A stretch of 64,000 bases of DNA. It comes from Planctomycetota bacterium. Its GTDB lineage: Bacteria; Planctomycetota; Phycisphaerae; UBA1845; UTPLA1. Below, piece by piece: positions 16,316 to 25,748 of this stretch (position 1 is its first letter; each line of letters starts with the position of its first letter). Location: contig JACRIM010000058.1 of NCBI GenBank assembly GCA_016235815.1, forward strand, positions 1-64,000, read 5' to 3'. Made by a program: the position numbers and the translations under genes. The notes beneath the pieces were generated by a model. It made no database searches, was not told the DNA's origin, and worked only from the letters and a program-made list of their open reading frames with translations.

Positions 16316-17149
16316 GTGGCGTCGATCGTGCATCGCATCAAGGACCTTCTCGTAGGCCTTCCGGCCGTTTCGCCGTTGGTCATTCCGCTCATGCTGCGGA
16401 ACCCAAAGCGACTTCCAGTTTTCCTTGCCGATACGTATCGCACCTATCGCGCCCATGCCCGCCTGCGTGTCCCGTCAATCGAGCCGTGGGAACTGCTTGG
16501 CTTCAAGGGCGAGATCACAATGAAGCTCGGCGAGAACGGCCTCTTCGCCGCTATGGAGCCGAGCTTCCTGATGATGCAACTCGTGGCCATGCTCAAGCCC
16601 GAACGAGTCTTCGAGATCGGTACCAGTCAGGGGCGTTCGACGGCGTTGATCGCAATGAACACGCCACCGGCCACAAAAATCTTCACGCTCGATCTGCCGC
16701 CCGAATCGCAAGTGCCATCCGGCGCGAGCGATTTGCATCTGATCGAACTGGCCCGCAAGGAACTGGGCATCGCATTTCGGGACACGAATTGGTCCTCCCG
16801 AATTACGCAACTGCTCGGCGATAGTGAAGGATTCGACTTCAAGCCCTATTACGACAGCATCGACCTCGCCACGGTCGATGGTTCGCACACTTACAAATTC
16901 GTACGCTGCGACAGCATGAACGCCTTCCGCATGATCCGCCCAGGCGGTGTGATCCTCTGGCACGACTTTGAATCCATGCGAAGTGAATATGGCGTCAGCC
17001 GATTCGTCGACGAAATGCGCGACCGCCACGGATTCAAAGTCTATCGCCTCGGCCGAGAGCAGGGCGACAGCCGCTACGCCGTGATGCGCGTGGATGCCGA
17101 ATCGAAGAAGCGCCTCGCGGCCTTCGCGGCGAACCCTTCCACTTTCTAA
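16316..17149 (+). CDS. Class I SAM methyltransferase (Methyltransf_24-like)
   Basis: The GTG start lies 3 bp after the upstream epimerase stop, giving 277 residues. The SAM-binding motif is VFEIGTSQGRSTALIA (about residue 100), followed by KIFTLDLPPE, the post-motif segment DLATVDGSHTYKFVRCD and GGVILWHDFES. This is the layout of Methyltransf_24/CmcI-like enzymes, which often O-methylate sugars. Its place beside a sugar epimerase suggests modification of a polysaccharide building block (inference). It converges with the ATP-grasp gene 12 bp away. Confidence 0.8.
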   Translation: MASIVHRIKDLLVGLPAVSPLVIPLMLRNPKRLPVFLADTYRTYRAHARLRVPSIEPWELLGFKGEITMKLGENGLFAAMEPSFLMMQLVAMLKPERVFEIGTSQGRSTALIAMNTPPATKIFTLDLPPESQVPSGASDLHLIELARKELGIAFRDTNWSSRITQLLGDSEGFDFKPYYDSIDLATVDGSHTYKFVRCDSMNAFRMIRPGGVILWHDFESMRSEYGVSRFVDEMRDRHGFKVYRLGREQGDSRYAVMRVDAESKKRLAAFAANPSTF

Positions 17150-17161
17150 CCTGTAATTTGT

Positions 17162-18376
17162 CTAACGAGGAGTTTTCTTCGACCCACTGGAGAGCCGCAG
17201 GCGTTCAGCCAGCAGTCGCGGGTCAAAGAGCGCGGAGAGATTTTCGAGGAAGTAGCCCATGATCGGGCCGGGATCCTTCGCTCGAATGAGTTGATAAGCG
17301 GTGTCATCAGCGAGGAAGCGAAACCAGCTTGGCCACGTGCCGAAACGCTGATCGTTGCTAACACGGAGGAACCACATGAGATCGCCGGGCAGAAACCGCA
17401 AGAAGCGATTCTTGGGGTAGTTGAGCACCGGCTCAACAATCTCCCCGCGGCCCATTTTCAGCATCATCATCGGGAAGTCGATGCCGACCGAGGGGCCGAT
17501 GTTGAAACACTCCGGGAATCTCGGGTTGATCTCCATCAGCTTCGCAACATGATCGCGCGGATCATCAACAAAGTCGAAGTCGCAGAAGCCCGTCCACTTG
17601 TATTGCACCAGCATCCGGTGGGCGAGGTCGAGAATGTCCGGCCGATCCGCGGAGAAGTTGAGCACACTGCTCCCCCCTTCCGGAGGATACATGCGTGTCT
17701 TTCCATAAACGATGCCGGCGAGGCGCGTCTGCCGGTCGTCGACCAGCATATCGACTTTGTACTGCATCCCACCCGGCGGCACGAAATCTTGCAAATAGCT
17801 CTCGCCATGGGCCGCCACGATTTCGGGATACAGTTTGCGAACGGAATCCGCATCGTGGCACCAGGTAATCCCACGCGCCCCGACGCCGATGCTTGGCTTT
17901 ATCAGCACCGGCCATCGCGTGATGTGGCGCAGCGAGCCTTCCAAACCATCCGGATCATCCGCCGGAAACCACGAATCGGGAATCGGCACGCCCGCGGCCA
18001 GCGCCGTCTTCATGGTAGGAATCTTGTCGTAGGCGGCTCGAAAGGTTGCCGCGTCGGGCAGGATCAGTCGCGTGTGCCTGCGAATCTCATCCTGAATCTC
18101 ACTGACGGCCAGTGCGCCGTAATGCCCTACCGCGAACAGCATCTCGATCTTTCGGCGGGAAAGAAATCGAACCAGCCACGCCTTGAAATCGTCCGGGCGA
18201 TGTCGCGGTGACGGGTAAACAAATCGCTCGCGCGTATACCGCGAGTAGAATCCGCTGTTGTAGCGCCGCTCGCTGCCCGCCGCGACGCGAATGCCCGCGC
18301 GGCCCATCGACTCGATCACCGGGAGAGCCGCCTTGCCCTGGGCCTCCATCACGAAAACGGTCGGACGAGTGGACAT
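17162..18376 (-). CDS. ATP-grasp carboligase, last gene of the EPS operon
   Basis: The start MSTRPTVFVMEAQGKAALPVI gives 404 residues; a longer frame to 18436 would overlap the upstream gene. The pattern is that of CarB-like 'predicted ATP-dependent carboligases': an N-terminal pre-ATP-grasp domain, KIPTMKTALAAGVPIPDSWF, WPVLIKPSIGVGARGI (ATP-binding Lys), LQDFVPPGGMQYKVDMLVD, and the metal-binding end GFCDFDFV...KLMEINPRFPE (Glu/Asn). Such enzymes join a carboxylate to an amine or thiol. In this locus it may attach an amino acid or similar acid to a sugar (inference). It lies 13 bp after the GT4 gene. Confidence 0.8.
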   Translation of the reverse strand: MSTRPTVFVMEAQGKAALPVIESMGRAGIRVAAGSERRYNSGFYSRYTRERFVYPSPRHRPDDFKAWLVRFLSRRKIEMLFAVGHYGALAVSEIQDEIRRHTRLILPDAATFRAAYDKIPTMKTALAAGVPIPDSWFPADDPDGLEGSLRHITRWPVLIKPSIGVGARGITWCHDADSVRKLYPEIVAAHGESYLQDFVPPGGMQYKVDMLVDDRQTRLAGIVYGKTRMYPPEGGSSVLNFSADRPDILDLAHRMLVQYKWTGFCDFDFVDDPRDHVAKLMEINPRFPECFNIGPSVGIDFPMMMLKMGRGEIVEPVLNYPKNRFLRFLPGDLMWFLRVSNDQRFGTWPSWFRFLADDTAYQLIRAKDPGPIMGYFLENLSALFDPRLLAERLRLSSGSKKTPR

Positions 18377-18389
18377 GAGTCGCGGCGAC

Positions 18390-19607
18390 CTATCGCCTTG
18401 CGGCCTCCGAAAAAAGCTCGGCCATACGCTTGGCAATCATCTTGCGGTCATAGCGGTGGAAGCCAACCTCGCGAGCCTTGTCGCCGATGGCCTTTCGTTT
18501 GGCCGGGTTGTCAGCCCACTCGCGAATCTTGGCTGCCAGATCGGCCGCATCACCGGGTTTGCTGGCATAGCCAGCGCCATCGGCCGTCACCATATCCGCC
18601 GTCGTGCCTGCGAAGTTCACGATGCTGGGAATACCGGTGAACATGTAGTCGAAGATCTTGTTAGGCGTCACCCAGCGCGGTCGCTTGATCTGCTTGAGGA
18701 TCATCAACCCAATATGACACGCTGCGAGGATGCCGGGAAGCTGAGTCTTGGGGACGGGATCGATCAAGTGGAAGTTCGTCAACTTCCGATCGGCGGCCTG
18801 CTGGCGAAGAGTTTCCTTCATCTTCCCTTCGCCGAGCAGCACGATGGCGATATCCGGGCGGTCGCGCAATTTCTCGGCCACGTCCAGCAGCTGGTCGAGG
18901 CCGTTGGCGTCGCCGTGCGCGCCGGTGTACACGCAGAGTATTTTTCCACCAAGGCCGCGCTTTTCGAAGAACTCCACATTGGGGTGCAAGTCGGAATAAA
19001 GGGCGCTGTCACCGCCGAGGACCACAGTCTCCAATCGCATCGGGTCGAAGCCACGCTCAAGAAGCCGATTGTGAAAGCCGCGTGAGACAAGCAGGATTTT
19101 CTTCGCCTTCTTGTAACTGAAAAGCTCCAGCCACTCCCAAATTTTGTATTGCAGGCCGGGCTTGAGTCGTCCGGCGTCAAGCAAATCCTCGGGCCACAGA
19201 TCGCGCACTTCGAAGATATACGGAATGCCTTTCAACGCAGCGCCAATGCGGCCCGGGATGCCGACGGTAAGCGGTGTGCTCGTGGCGAAAATCAGATTCG
19301 CGCCGCGCTCCTTCAGCGTGACCAATAGCGCCACCATCGCGAACTTGAGGAAACACCAGATTCGCTTGGGTACGCCGAGCTTATTACTATAAAACGCGTT
19401 GCACGCCACGACCTTGATGCCGTCGATCCAGTGGGTACGCCACAATCGCCAAAACGGCATCCGCGGCAGCGAGCTTTGGTCGTGCAGGCCGCAAACCATC
19501 GTCACTTGCCAGCCCATCTGCACGAGATAGCGGCTCACGTCATAACTGCGCGTGCCGCTCGTTCCCTCATTGGTGACGAAATGCTGATGGATGTAAATGA
19601 GTTTCAT
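18390..19607 (-). CDS. Glycosyltransferase family 4 (WbuB-like)
   Basis: The 405-residue protein begins MKLIYIHQHFVTNEGTSGTRSYDVSRYL, the typical opening of WbuB/WcaI-like GT4 enzymes. The N-terminal acceptor domain ends near VSRGFHNRLLERG. The C-terminal donor-binding domain has LCVYTGAHGDANGLDQLLDVAEKL, VLLGEGKMK and the EX7E-like region PNKIFDYMFTGIPSIVNFAGTTADMV. It is expected to add a sugar on the cytoplasmic face. It is 6 bp downstream of the heparinase-like gene in the same operon. Confidence 0.88.
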   Translation of the reverse strand: MKLIYIHQHFVTNEGTSGTRSYDVSRYLVQMGWQVTMVCGLHDQSSLPRMPFWRLWRTHWIDGIKVVACNAFYSNKLGVPKRIWCFLKFAMVALLVTLKERGANLIFATSTPLTVGIPGRIGAALKGIPYIFEVRDLWPEDLLDAGRLKPGLQYKIWEWLELFSYKKAKKILLVSRGFHNRLLERGFDPMRLETVVLGGDSALYSDLHPNVEFFEKRGLGGKILCVYTGAHGDANGLDQLLDVAEKLRDRPDIAIVLLGEGKMKETLRQQAADRKLTNFHLIDPVPKTQLPGILAACHIGLMILKQIKRPRWVTPNKIFDYMFTGIPSIVNFAGTTADMVTADGAGYASKPGDAADLAAKIREWADNPAKRKAIGDKAREVGFHRYDRKMIAKRMAELFSEAARR

Positions 19608-19613
19608 CGTCGA

Positions 19614-21662
19614 TCAGTCGTGAAAGTTGATTCGCGTTGAGAGGCTTAATGGCAGCGTCACCCGCCCTGTCAATTCAACCGTCGGCCGCGGCGTCTTCTT
19701 GCGATAGTGGCGTGAGGACCACCCGCTGACCTCCCCCGCTGTCTCGACGCCGCGCTTCACGGACAATTTCATTTCCACCGGACTCACAAACAAAAGCGTC
19801 ATAGTCCCTTTCGGCAAATCGACAACGATCGCCTTCCCGCCCTCGTCGATGCGATACGGATAATCGGCGAGATGCCAACGCAGCGTCACCAGTTGCTCGC
19901 CGTGGCCGGATAGTTCGTCCGATACTGTCCACACGCCGCCGACGTGCTCAATCATCCGCCGATGCGTGACGTGCCACGGCGAACGGGCGTATCCATCATG
20001 TTCGCCGACCCATCGCGCCCCGCCATGCTCAATCACCCGCGCCTCTGGCCAGGGCAGCCAAAGAAACCGCGATGCAAGATCCAACGGGCCGCGCCCGCCA
20101 ATCTCGACGGTGTTATGGGCGCGAATGTCTTTGAAATACTTTTCGGCCCCCGGCGACTCAGGCGCGAAATACTTATACGACCCGCTGTCGGACAGGACGT
20201 TTTCGCCACGATGCCACAGGTCAACGTGAAGCATATCGACATGCGCCGGACGATCAGCGTAAGAATGACATCGAACCATGCACCATGAATCAGCGCCACG
20301 CACGGTGTAATAGCCGCCTGCGTCAAACCGTCGTGATGTTGGCTTGCGCGGTTCGGCAGCGGCGCTGAATGCATCGCTCCCGTAGAGCCAGCGTGTCATC
20401 TCGTTCCAGGGTCCATCAGGGAGGGCGCGCCGCTTTTCTTTCAGATACATCCCCGCCTGCACGGTCGCCCGGAAATCTTCATAGGGGCAAGACGAAAGCG
20501 GCAGCACGAGAGCCCCGTCATTGGCGCCATAATTCGGCACACTGCCGGACTCAGTGTCCATCATCTCAAACAGCCACTCCGCCGCCAAACCCACTCGGCG
20601 TACCAATTCTGCGGACAGCGGGCGACCGTTCACTTCGCAAAGCCGAATCGACCAAAGACAGTCATGCAACATCACGCGGTGGTAGTTCGTCGAGTGTTGC
20701 ACGAAGCTGCCGTCGTCGTAGATCTGCCGCCGGACATCGCTTTCAAGTATGTGCTCGCCCCGGTCAAACCATTTTCTTGCTTCTCGAAACTCGGGGAACA
20801 GCAGCGCGACCGTCATCATGCCGATCGCTTCGCTCATGCTGTGGTTGTTCTTCTGCGAGATCGCAAAGTCAATATTGTGGTAGATTCGCTCGGCCTGAAT
20901 CGCCATAAGCCGGGCCATCGACGCGACGCGATCCGGCGTTGTGCTCGGCGAGTTCCAGAATGCGTAAAGGGCGAAGGCCCATCCAAAGAGGCGAATCCCC
21001 GTCTCCTGGCCGCACTTCCAGTTCGGCCCGAGGTTCGGCGGGTTCTGACTCGCCCACGACTCAAACAAATCCCAAAACGCCTGCGGGTATTTCTCTTCCC
21101 GGGTCAGCGCATAGGCCCGCGCCAACCAGTAGGCGCACGCAAATCGCGACGGCTCCCAGACTTCCTTGATATCCCCCAACTCTGGCGAAAACGTCGGATA
21201 GTCGCACCAGTGCGTCCGCGTGTGATGCGTGCCGCCGGTGTACGGGTTGAGCAACCAATTCGGCGGCCGGCCGAGGTCGAACGACTCCGAACTAAAGTAA
21301 AGGAATCGCCCGCGACAATAATCATCGGCCACGGAAACAGCGCGGGCCTGTGCGTCCGCGCCGATGACCTTTTCCAATTCGCCCGCGGTCGGCAATTCAC
21401 CGGCGGGAAAGAAAAACGCCCCGCCCTTTTCACCGCGAAACGCCTTGTAGGCCGACGGCTCCGACGGCACGCCCGGCCGGACGAGATCGGCAAGCGTAAC
21501 TCGGTCCCAATCGCTTGTTGGAAACTTGCGCTGCAGCAGTCCCGTCTTGCGGCGCAATGAGTATGCCCCACGGTAGGCCACCCAATGAAGGCCCAGCCGC
21601 TGCGCCATTTCAAGATACTGAAGCGTTCGCATTTGTTTTGATGAAACGGTCGCGACCGACAT
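19614..21662 (-). CDS. Heparinase II/III family polysaccharide lyase
   Basis: The ATG at 21662 overlaps the previous stop by one base (TGATG), so MSVATVSSKQ is preferred over a frame opening at 21833; the product is 682 residues. About residues 40-330 form the alpha-toroid domain, with FPTSDWDRVTLADLV, ETGIRLFGWAFALYAFW and KNNHSMSEAIGM. A heparinase II/III beta-sandwich follows, with FDAGGYYTVRG, HVDMLHVDLWHRGENVLSDSGSYKY, HNTVEIGGRGPL and HRRMIEHVGGVWTVSDELSG. Such lyases cleave uronic-acid polysaccharides. No signal peptide is visible. Inside a synthesis operon it may trim or turn over the polymer. Confidence 0.88.
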   Translation of the reverse strand: MSVATVSSKQMRTLQYLEMAQRLGLHWVAYRGAYSLRRKTGLLQRKFPTSDWDRVTLADLVRPGVPSEPSAYKAFRGEKGGAFFFPAGELPTAGELEKVIGADAQARAVSVADDYCRGRFLYFSSESFDLGRPPNWLLNPYTGGTHHTRTHWCDYPTFSPELGDIKEVWEPSRFACAYWLARAYALTREEKYPQAFWDLFESWASQNPPNLGPNWKCGQETGIRLFGWAFALYAFWNSPSTTPDRVASMARLMAIQAERIYHNIDFAISQKNNHSMSEAIGMMTVALLFPEFREARKWFDRGEHILESDVRRQIYDDGSFVQHSTNYHRVMLHDCLWSIRLCEVNGRPLSAELVRRVGLAAEWLFEMMDTESGSVPNYGANDGALVLPLSSCPYEDFRATVQAGMYLKEKRRALPDGPWNEMTRWLYGSDAFSAAAEPRKPTSRRFDAGGYYTVRGADSWCMVRCHSYADRPAHVDMLHVDLWHRGENVLSDSGSYKYFAPESPGAEKYFKDIRAHNTVEIGGRGPLDLASRFLWLPWPEARVIEHGGARWVGEHDGYARSPWHVTHRRMIEHVGGVWTVSDELSGHGEQLVTLRWHLADYPYRIDEGGKAIVVDLPKGTMTLLFVSPVEMKLSVKRGVETAGEVSGWSSRHYRKKTPRPTVELTGRVTLPLSLSTRINFHD

Positions 21663-22705
21663 CAGGAGTCCGTCAAATCGGCGCAGACCAGTCGCCCATC
21701 GAGTTGCCGCAACGCCTGACCGCTGAAGACGATCGTGTCTCGGTCGCTCTCTCCGCGCGGCAGAACAAGTGACCCATACTGAAAATACTTCGCGTCCCAG
21801 CCGTCCTTCTCCGCCTCCAGCACCTTGTTCCATCGTGTGCCGTCAGTTGAGACCCACATCGTCGCCTTTTTTGAATGATTCACGCTCGAAGGTTCCACCG
21901 TAGTGGAAATCGTGTAATACCGGCCGAAGCGCGTCGCATAGATACAGCTTCCCTCAATCGACTGCAGCCGCTCCACCTTGCCGGATTTCTTGTCGAGCGA
22001 AACAATCCAGTTCGCTTCCTTCTCGGTATCCATGCCGTAGATCAGGCGGCTGCCGAAATCAAAGACCTCCACAGCACGAAACTGCTGCTGACCCTTCACG
22101 AGCCAGTCGAAGTCTTTCAAGTCGGCGCTCAGCATACCAATGCCCGGCTCATGGTTGTGATCGCCGGCCAGCAACCAATATTTCCCGATCGCCGCGTCGT
22201 ACAGCAGATTGTGGACGTGCAGGATGCTGCCGCCTTCAAACACCCGAGCGACTTGATACGTCCGCCCCCTGTCATCCGACACATACAGTCGCACCGGCTT
22301 GCCGTGCGCCGTCCGCGAGTCGTATTCACCCCATAGAACGCGATCTCCCGGCCCCACCGTCATGCACATTGGCGGAAATAATCGTTGCGTGCCTTCCTCG
22401 ACGTTGGCCCGTGACATCGTTCTCTCGCCGGGGTGCCCCACATAGACCCATTCACGATTGGCCGAAACCAGCGTGCCGTCGGACAAGACGCCCATGGCAC
22501 GGACTTCCTGACGTAGCAACCGCTGACCAAGCCGCAGAACACTCGCGGTGCCACGCACGAATTTCGTGGGCATCGACGTGACGAATTGCCACGAAGCGCC
22601 GTCATCGACCGAGCGATAAATGCGATAGGAACGACCCGCGTAGATCGTGCCGTCACGCTGAATCGCCACGGCCCGGCCGGGGGCCCGATGTCGAAACGTA
22701 AGCAT
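21662..22705 (-). CDS. BNR/sialidase-like propeller protein
   Basis: The ATG at 22705 overlaps the asparagine-synthase stop by one base (TGATG), and the product is 347 residues. The body carries repeated beta-strand blades with Asp-box-like segments: IYRSVDDGASWQFV, LYVSDDRGRTYQV and MWVSTDGTRWNKV. That indicates a BNR/sialidase-type beta-propeller. There is no clear signal peptide and no sialidase arginine triad that I can place, so activity is unknown. It is flanked by an amidotransferase and a polysaccharide lyase, so a sugar-related role is likely but unproved. Confidence 0.65.
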   Translation of the reverse strand: MLTFRHRAPGRAVAIQRDGTIYAGRSYRIYRSVDDGASWQFVTSMPTKFVRGTASVLRLGQRLLRQEVRAMGVLSDGTLVSANREWVYVGHPGERTMSRANVEEGTQRLFPPMCMTVGPGDRVLWGEYDSRTAHGKPVRLYVSDDRGRTYQVARVFEGGSILHVHNLLYDAAIGKYWLLAGDHNHEPGIGMLSADLKDFDWLVKGQQQFRAVEVFDFGSRLIYGMDTEKEANWIVSLDKKSGKVERLQSIEGSCIYATRFGRYYTISTTVEPSSVNHSKKATMWVSTDGTRWNKVLEAEKDGWDAKYFQYGSLVLPRGESDRDTIVFSGQALRQLDGRLVCADLTDS

Positions 22706-24636
22706 CAGAGCGTGACTTCTTCTCCGGGTCGGTCGATAAACGTCTGCATCCAAAGCTCCAGCGTGAGCAGGCAGTAAAGCAGGTAGGCGTGATCGGCCTT
22801 GTTGGCCCGGTTCTCGGCGATGATCTCCTGAATCACGTTCGGCTCAAACAATCCGCGGCTTGCCAATCGTGACGGCGACAACAGATCCGCCAATACATGA
22901 TCGAGGTCCATCGCAATCCATTTCCGCAGAGGTGGGCCGAATCCCGTCTTGCTGCGGTGAAGGATATCGTGCGGAATGTACGGCTCCAGCGATTTCTTCA
23001 GCAGGTATTTCGTGGTCTGCCCTTTCAACTTGAGCCGTTCGGGGATTCGTGCGGCGAGCCGCATAAGTTCGACGTCGAGGAACGGCACACGCACCTCCAC
23101 CGACACCGCCATGCTCGATTTGTCGGTATAGAGGAAATTATGCGCCGCGAGGAATGTCTGAATCAGAATATGCGATCGCCGATTCAACTCGCCGGTGCCG
23201 ACGAAGCTGTCATAGTATTTTTGCAACGATGCCGGCGGCGCGTCGGAAAGATCCAGCCTCGACGCAAAGCCTTTGGCATACACGCGCCGACGAACCAGCG
23301 GGCTGGACCAGTCGGACAATTCCAGAAACCGCCGCACACCGTCGCCATCCAGCGCTCGCCGGAACTTGCGTAATCGCCGTGGAATCGCACTCTGCGCCCC
23401 CATCATCGCGGAGGCCGCACTTTCGGCGAGCCCAAGCGACGGTGAAAGCAGCGGCCGAGGAATCCACGACAGGCGTTCGAGGAATCGAAGCGCCTTGTGG
23501 CTGCGATAGCCGAAAAAGATTTCATCGCCGCCCATGCCGGAAAGCAACACGGTCGTGCCATCCTCGCGGGCCAGTTTACAGATCAAATACGACGGGAAAA
23601 CGGTCGGATCGGCGTCCGGCTCGTCGTTGTGATACACCATCTTGGGCAAAAGCGAAATCACATCGGGAGCAAGCCTGAAATTCGTCAGTTCCGTTTTGAG
23701 AATGTCCGCAACCCGTTTGGCGTACGGATAATCCGCCTCGTACTGATCCCGGGCCATGTCGCCTTCGTCGAAGCTGTAGGTGTAGCACTTGATCTGCCGA
23801 TCGGGAAAGCTCTTCCTCATACACGCGACGATGGCCGTCGAATCCGTGCCGCCCGAAAGAAAGGCCCCAAGCGGGACATCCGACATCATCTGCCGCTGCG
23901 TCGTCAGCATGAACGTGTCATGCACGTCACGAACCCACTGATCTTCGCTGATTCGCTCGTCCGGTTCGTATGCGATATGAAACCACTGCTTCGTCTCGAC
24001 GCGGCCGTCCTTCCACAACAAATAATGCCCCGGCTCGACCTTGCGAATGCCCTTGAGCATCGTCTCTTCGCCCGGCACCCACAGGAACGTCAGAAACTCC
24101 GGCACGGTCTGCACGTTCAACTCACGGGGTATCTCCGGCACCCTCAACAACGCCTTAATTTCCGACGCGAAGTAAAGCTTCCGCCCGCTATGCCAATAGT
24201 AAAGCGGCTTGATCCCCGCGTGATCACGGGCCAAGAGCAGCGTTCGCTTGTTCGCATCCCAAATGGCGATCGCAAAGATGCCGTTCAAGTCCTGCAGGAA
24301 CTCCGGCCCCTTCTCCTCATAGAGATGAACGATGACTTCCGTGTCGCTGCGTCCGCGGAATTTGTGCCCGCGCGAAATCAACCATTCGCGATGTTGTTGA
24401 AAGTTATAAAGCTCCCCGTTGTAGCTCAGCCAGATCGTGCCGTCTTCATTCGACATCGGCTGATGGCCGGCCGGGCTTAGATCGATGATGGAGAGTCGCC
24501 GATGGCCAAGGCCGACCTCTCCGGCCGTGTCATGCCACGTCCCCATATCATCCGGGCCGCGATGAGCGATGACCTTCGCCATCGGCTCCAGCAGCTCGGG
24601 TCGATTGTCACCGACATATCCGCAGATTCCGCACAT
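22705..24636 (-). CDS. asnB: Asparagine synthase (glutamine-hydrolysing), copy 1
   Basis: The 643-residue protein begins MCGICGYVG, so Cys2 is the glutaminase nucleophile. The N-terminal Ntn amidotransferase domain contains HRRLSIIDLSPAGHQPMSN, SYNGELYNFQ and the RGRSDTEVIVHLYEE segment. The synthetase half has the PP-loop LSGGTDSTAIVACM, LSGMGGDEIFFGYR and VEVRVPFLDVELM. In polysaccharide loci these paralogues usually amidate a carboxylate such as a uronic acid instead of aspartate (family context; substrate not known). It is immediately adjacent to the GT4 gene upstream (TGA followed by ATG). Confidence 0.9.
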   Translation of the reverse strand: MCGICGYVGDNRPELLEPMAKVIAHRGPDDMGTWHDTAGEVGLGHRRLSIIDLSPAGHQPMSNEDGTIWLSYNGELYNFQQHREWLISRGHKFRGRSDTEVIVHLYEEKGPEFLQDLNGIFAIAIWDANKRTLLLARDHAGIKPLYYWHSGRKLYFASEIKALLRVPEIPRELNVQTVPEFLTFLWVPGEETMLKGIRKVEPGHYLLWKDGRVETKQWFHIAYEPDERISEDQWVRDVHDTFMLTTQRQMMSDVPLGAFLSGGTDSTAIVACMRKSFPDRQIKCYTYSFDEGDMARDQYEADYPYAKRVADILKTELTNFRLAPDVISLLPKMVYHNDEPDADPTVFPSYLICKLAREDGTTVLLSGMGGDEIFFGYRSHKALRFLERLSWIPRPLLSPSLGLAESAASAMMGAQSAIPRRLRKFRRALDGDGVRRFLELSDWSSPLVRRRVYAKGFASRLDLSDAPPASLQKYYDSFVGTGELNRRSHILIQTFLAAHNFLYTDKSSMAVSVEVRVPFLDVELMRLAARIPERLKLKGQTTKYLLKKSLEPYIPHDILHRSKTGFGPPLRKWIAMDLDHVLADLLSPSRLASRGLFEPNVIQEIIAENRANKADHAYLLYCLLTLELWMQTFIDRPGEEVTL

Positions 24637-25731
24637 TCAGTTTGCTTTCTGGTTCCCCTGACTCTTCTTGACTGATGTCATCATGCTACGACACAACACA
24701 ACAAACTCTCGCGTCCATCGATCCGCATCGAAAAACGCCCGCTTTGCAAGCACGCCCCTGCGAAGCCGATCACACAACACCGCATCCGTCGCCAATCGCT
24801 TCATGGCGTCGGCTAGTGCATTCACATCGCGCGGCGGCACAAGGACGCCGCTCGTCTCATCCACAATCTCGGGAATCGCCATCCAATTCGTCGTAATCAC
24901 CGGCAGCCCCGCCCCGTAAGCCTCAAGAATGATCCCCGGATATCCTTCGCCCGGCCAAAACGTCGGGAACAGCAGCGCGTCATACGTCGGAAGAATGCGC
25001 AACGCCTCGCCCGGCGGCACCTGCCCCTTATAAGTCACGCCCTTCCGACCGGCGAATTGCTCCGCAGTCAATCCATCCATGAGCGGGCCGTAGATATCCA
25101 CTTCAACGTTGCCGTCTAATTTCTCGGCTGCCGCAACCAACTCATGAATTCCCTTGGTCGGCTTCACGTGGCTCAGAAAAACAAACCGACGACAGCAGGC
25201 GCCGTTGCGGTCCTGAATCTCCGACTCAGGCGGCATCGGCCGATGCGTCGGAAACCACTCCACGCGGCGGAGCCCACCTCGTTTCGCACTCGCCACCAGT
25301 GCCTTGGTCTGCGCCAAGTACAAATCCGTCCGTCGCACCAGCCAGCGAACAATCGATCCGCGAAGCCCGGGCACATCAAGGAAGTCCTCGCCGCCGAACA
25401 TGCGAATCATGAACGGCTTGCCAAACAGCGCCGCCGCAAGCCAGGCAAACGGCCCGATGAAGGGCAGACCGGACGGTACCGGCTGAAGACTCACCACGTC
25501 GGCCTGCAATGCCCCGCGAAATATTCGGCCGACGATCGCAATGAAACGGAATAGGCCGGTAACCCGATGCCCTCGCACTCCACCCGTATTCACCATGATG
25601 ACGCGAACGTCTTCGAGTTGCGTCAATCGCTCGAAAAGCTGCTTCAACGAAACACCCGCGCCGCCGACCGGAGGCGGAAGCGTGCCGATGAGCAGGATCG
25701 TAATCGCTCCGGCCGCCTCGCGCGTTTCCAT
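24637..25731 (-). CDS. Glycosyltransferase family 4
   Basis: The start METREAAGAITILLIGTLPPPVGG gives 364 residues; a GTG at 25749 overlapping the upstream TAG is also possible. The glycine-rich opening LPPPVGGAGVSLKQLFERL is typical of GT4 acceptor domains. The C-terminal half has RFVFLSHVKPTKGIHELVAAAEKL, VDIYGPL and LFPTFWPGEGYPGIILEAYGAGLPVITTNW, which is the EX7E motif. Its position between asnB copies 1 and 2 suggests it adds one sugar of the repeat unit. Confidence 0.87.
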   Translation of the reverse strand: METREAAGAITILLIGTLPPPVGGAGVSLKQLFERLTQLEDVRVIMVNTGGVRGHRVTGLFRFIAIVGRIFRGALQADVVSLQPVPSGLPFIGPFAWLAAALFGKPFMIRMFGGEDFLDVPGLRGSIVRWLVRRTDLYLAQTKALVASAKRGGLRRVEWFPTHRPMPPESEIQDRNGACCRRFVFLSHVKPTKGIHELVAAAEKLDGNVEVDIYGPLMDGLTAEQFAGRKGVTYKGQVPPGEALRILPTYDALLFPTFWPGEGYPGIILEAYGAGLPVITTNWMAIPEIVDETSGVLVPPRDVNALADAMKRLATDAVLCDRLRRGVLAKRAFFDADRWTREFVVLCRSMMTSVKKSQGNQKAN

Positions 25732-25748
25732 TTTTGCTGACGACGACA

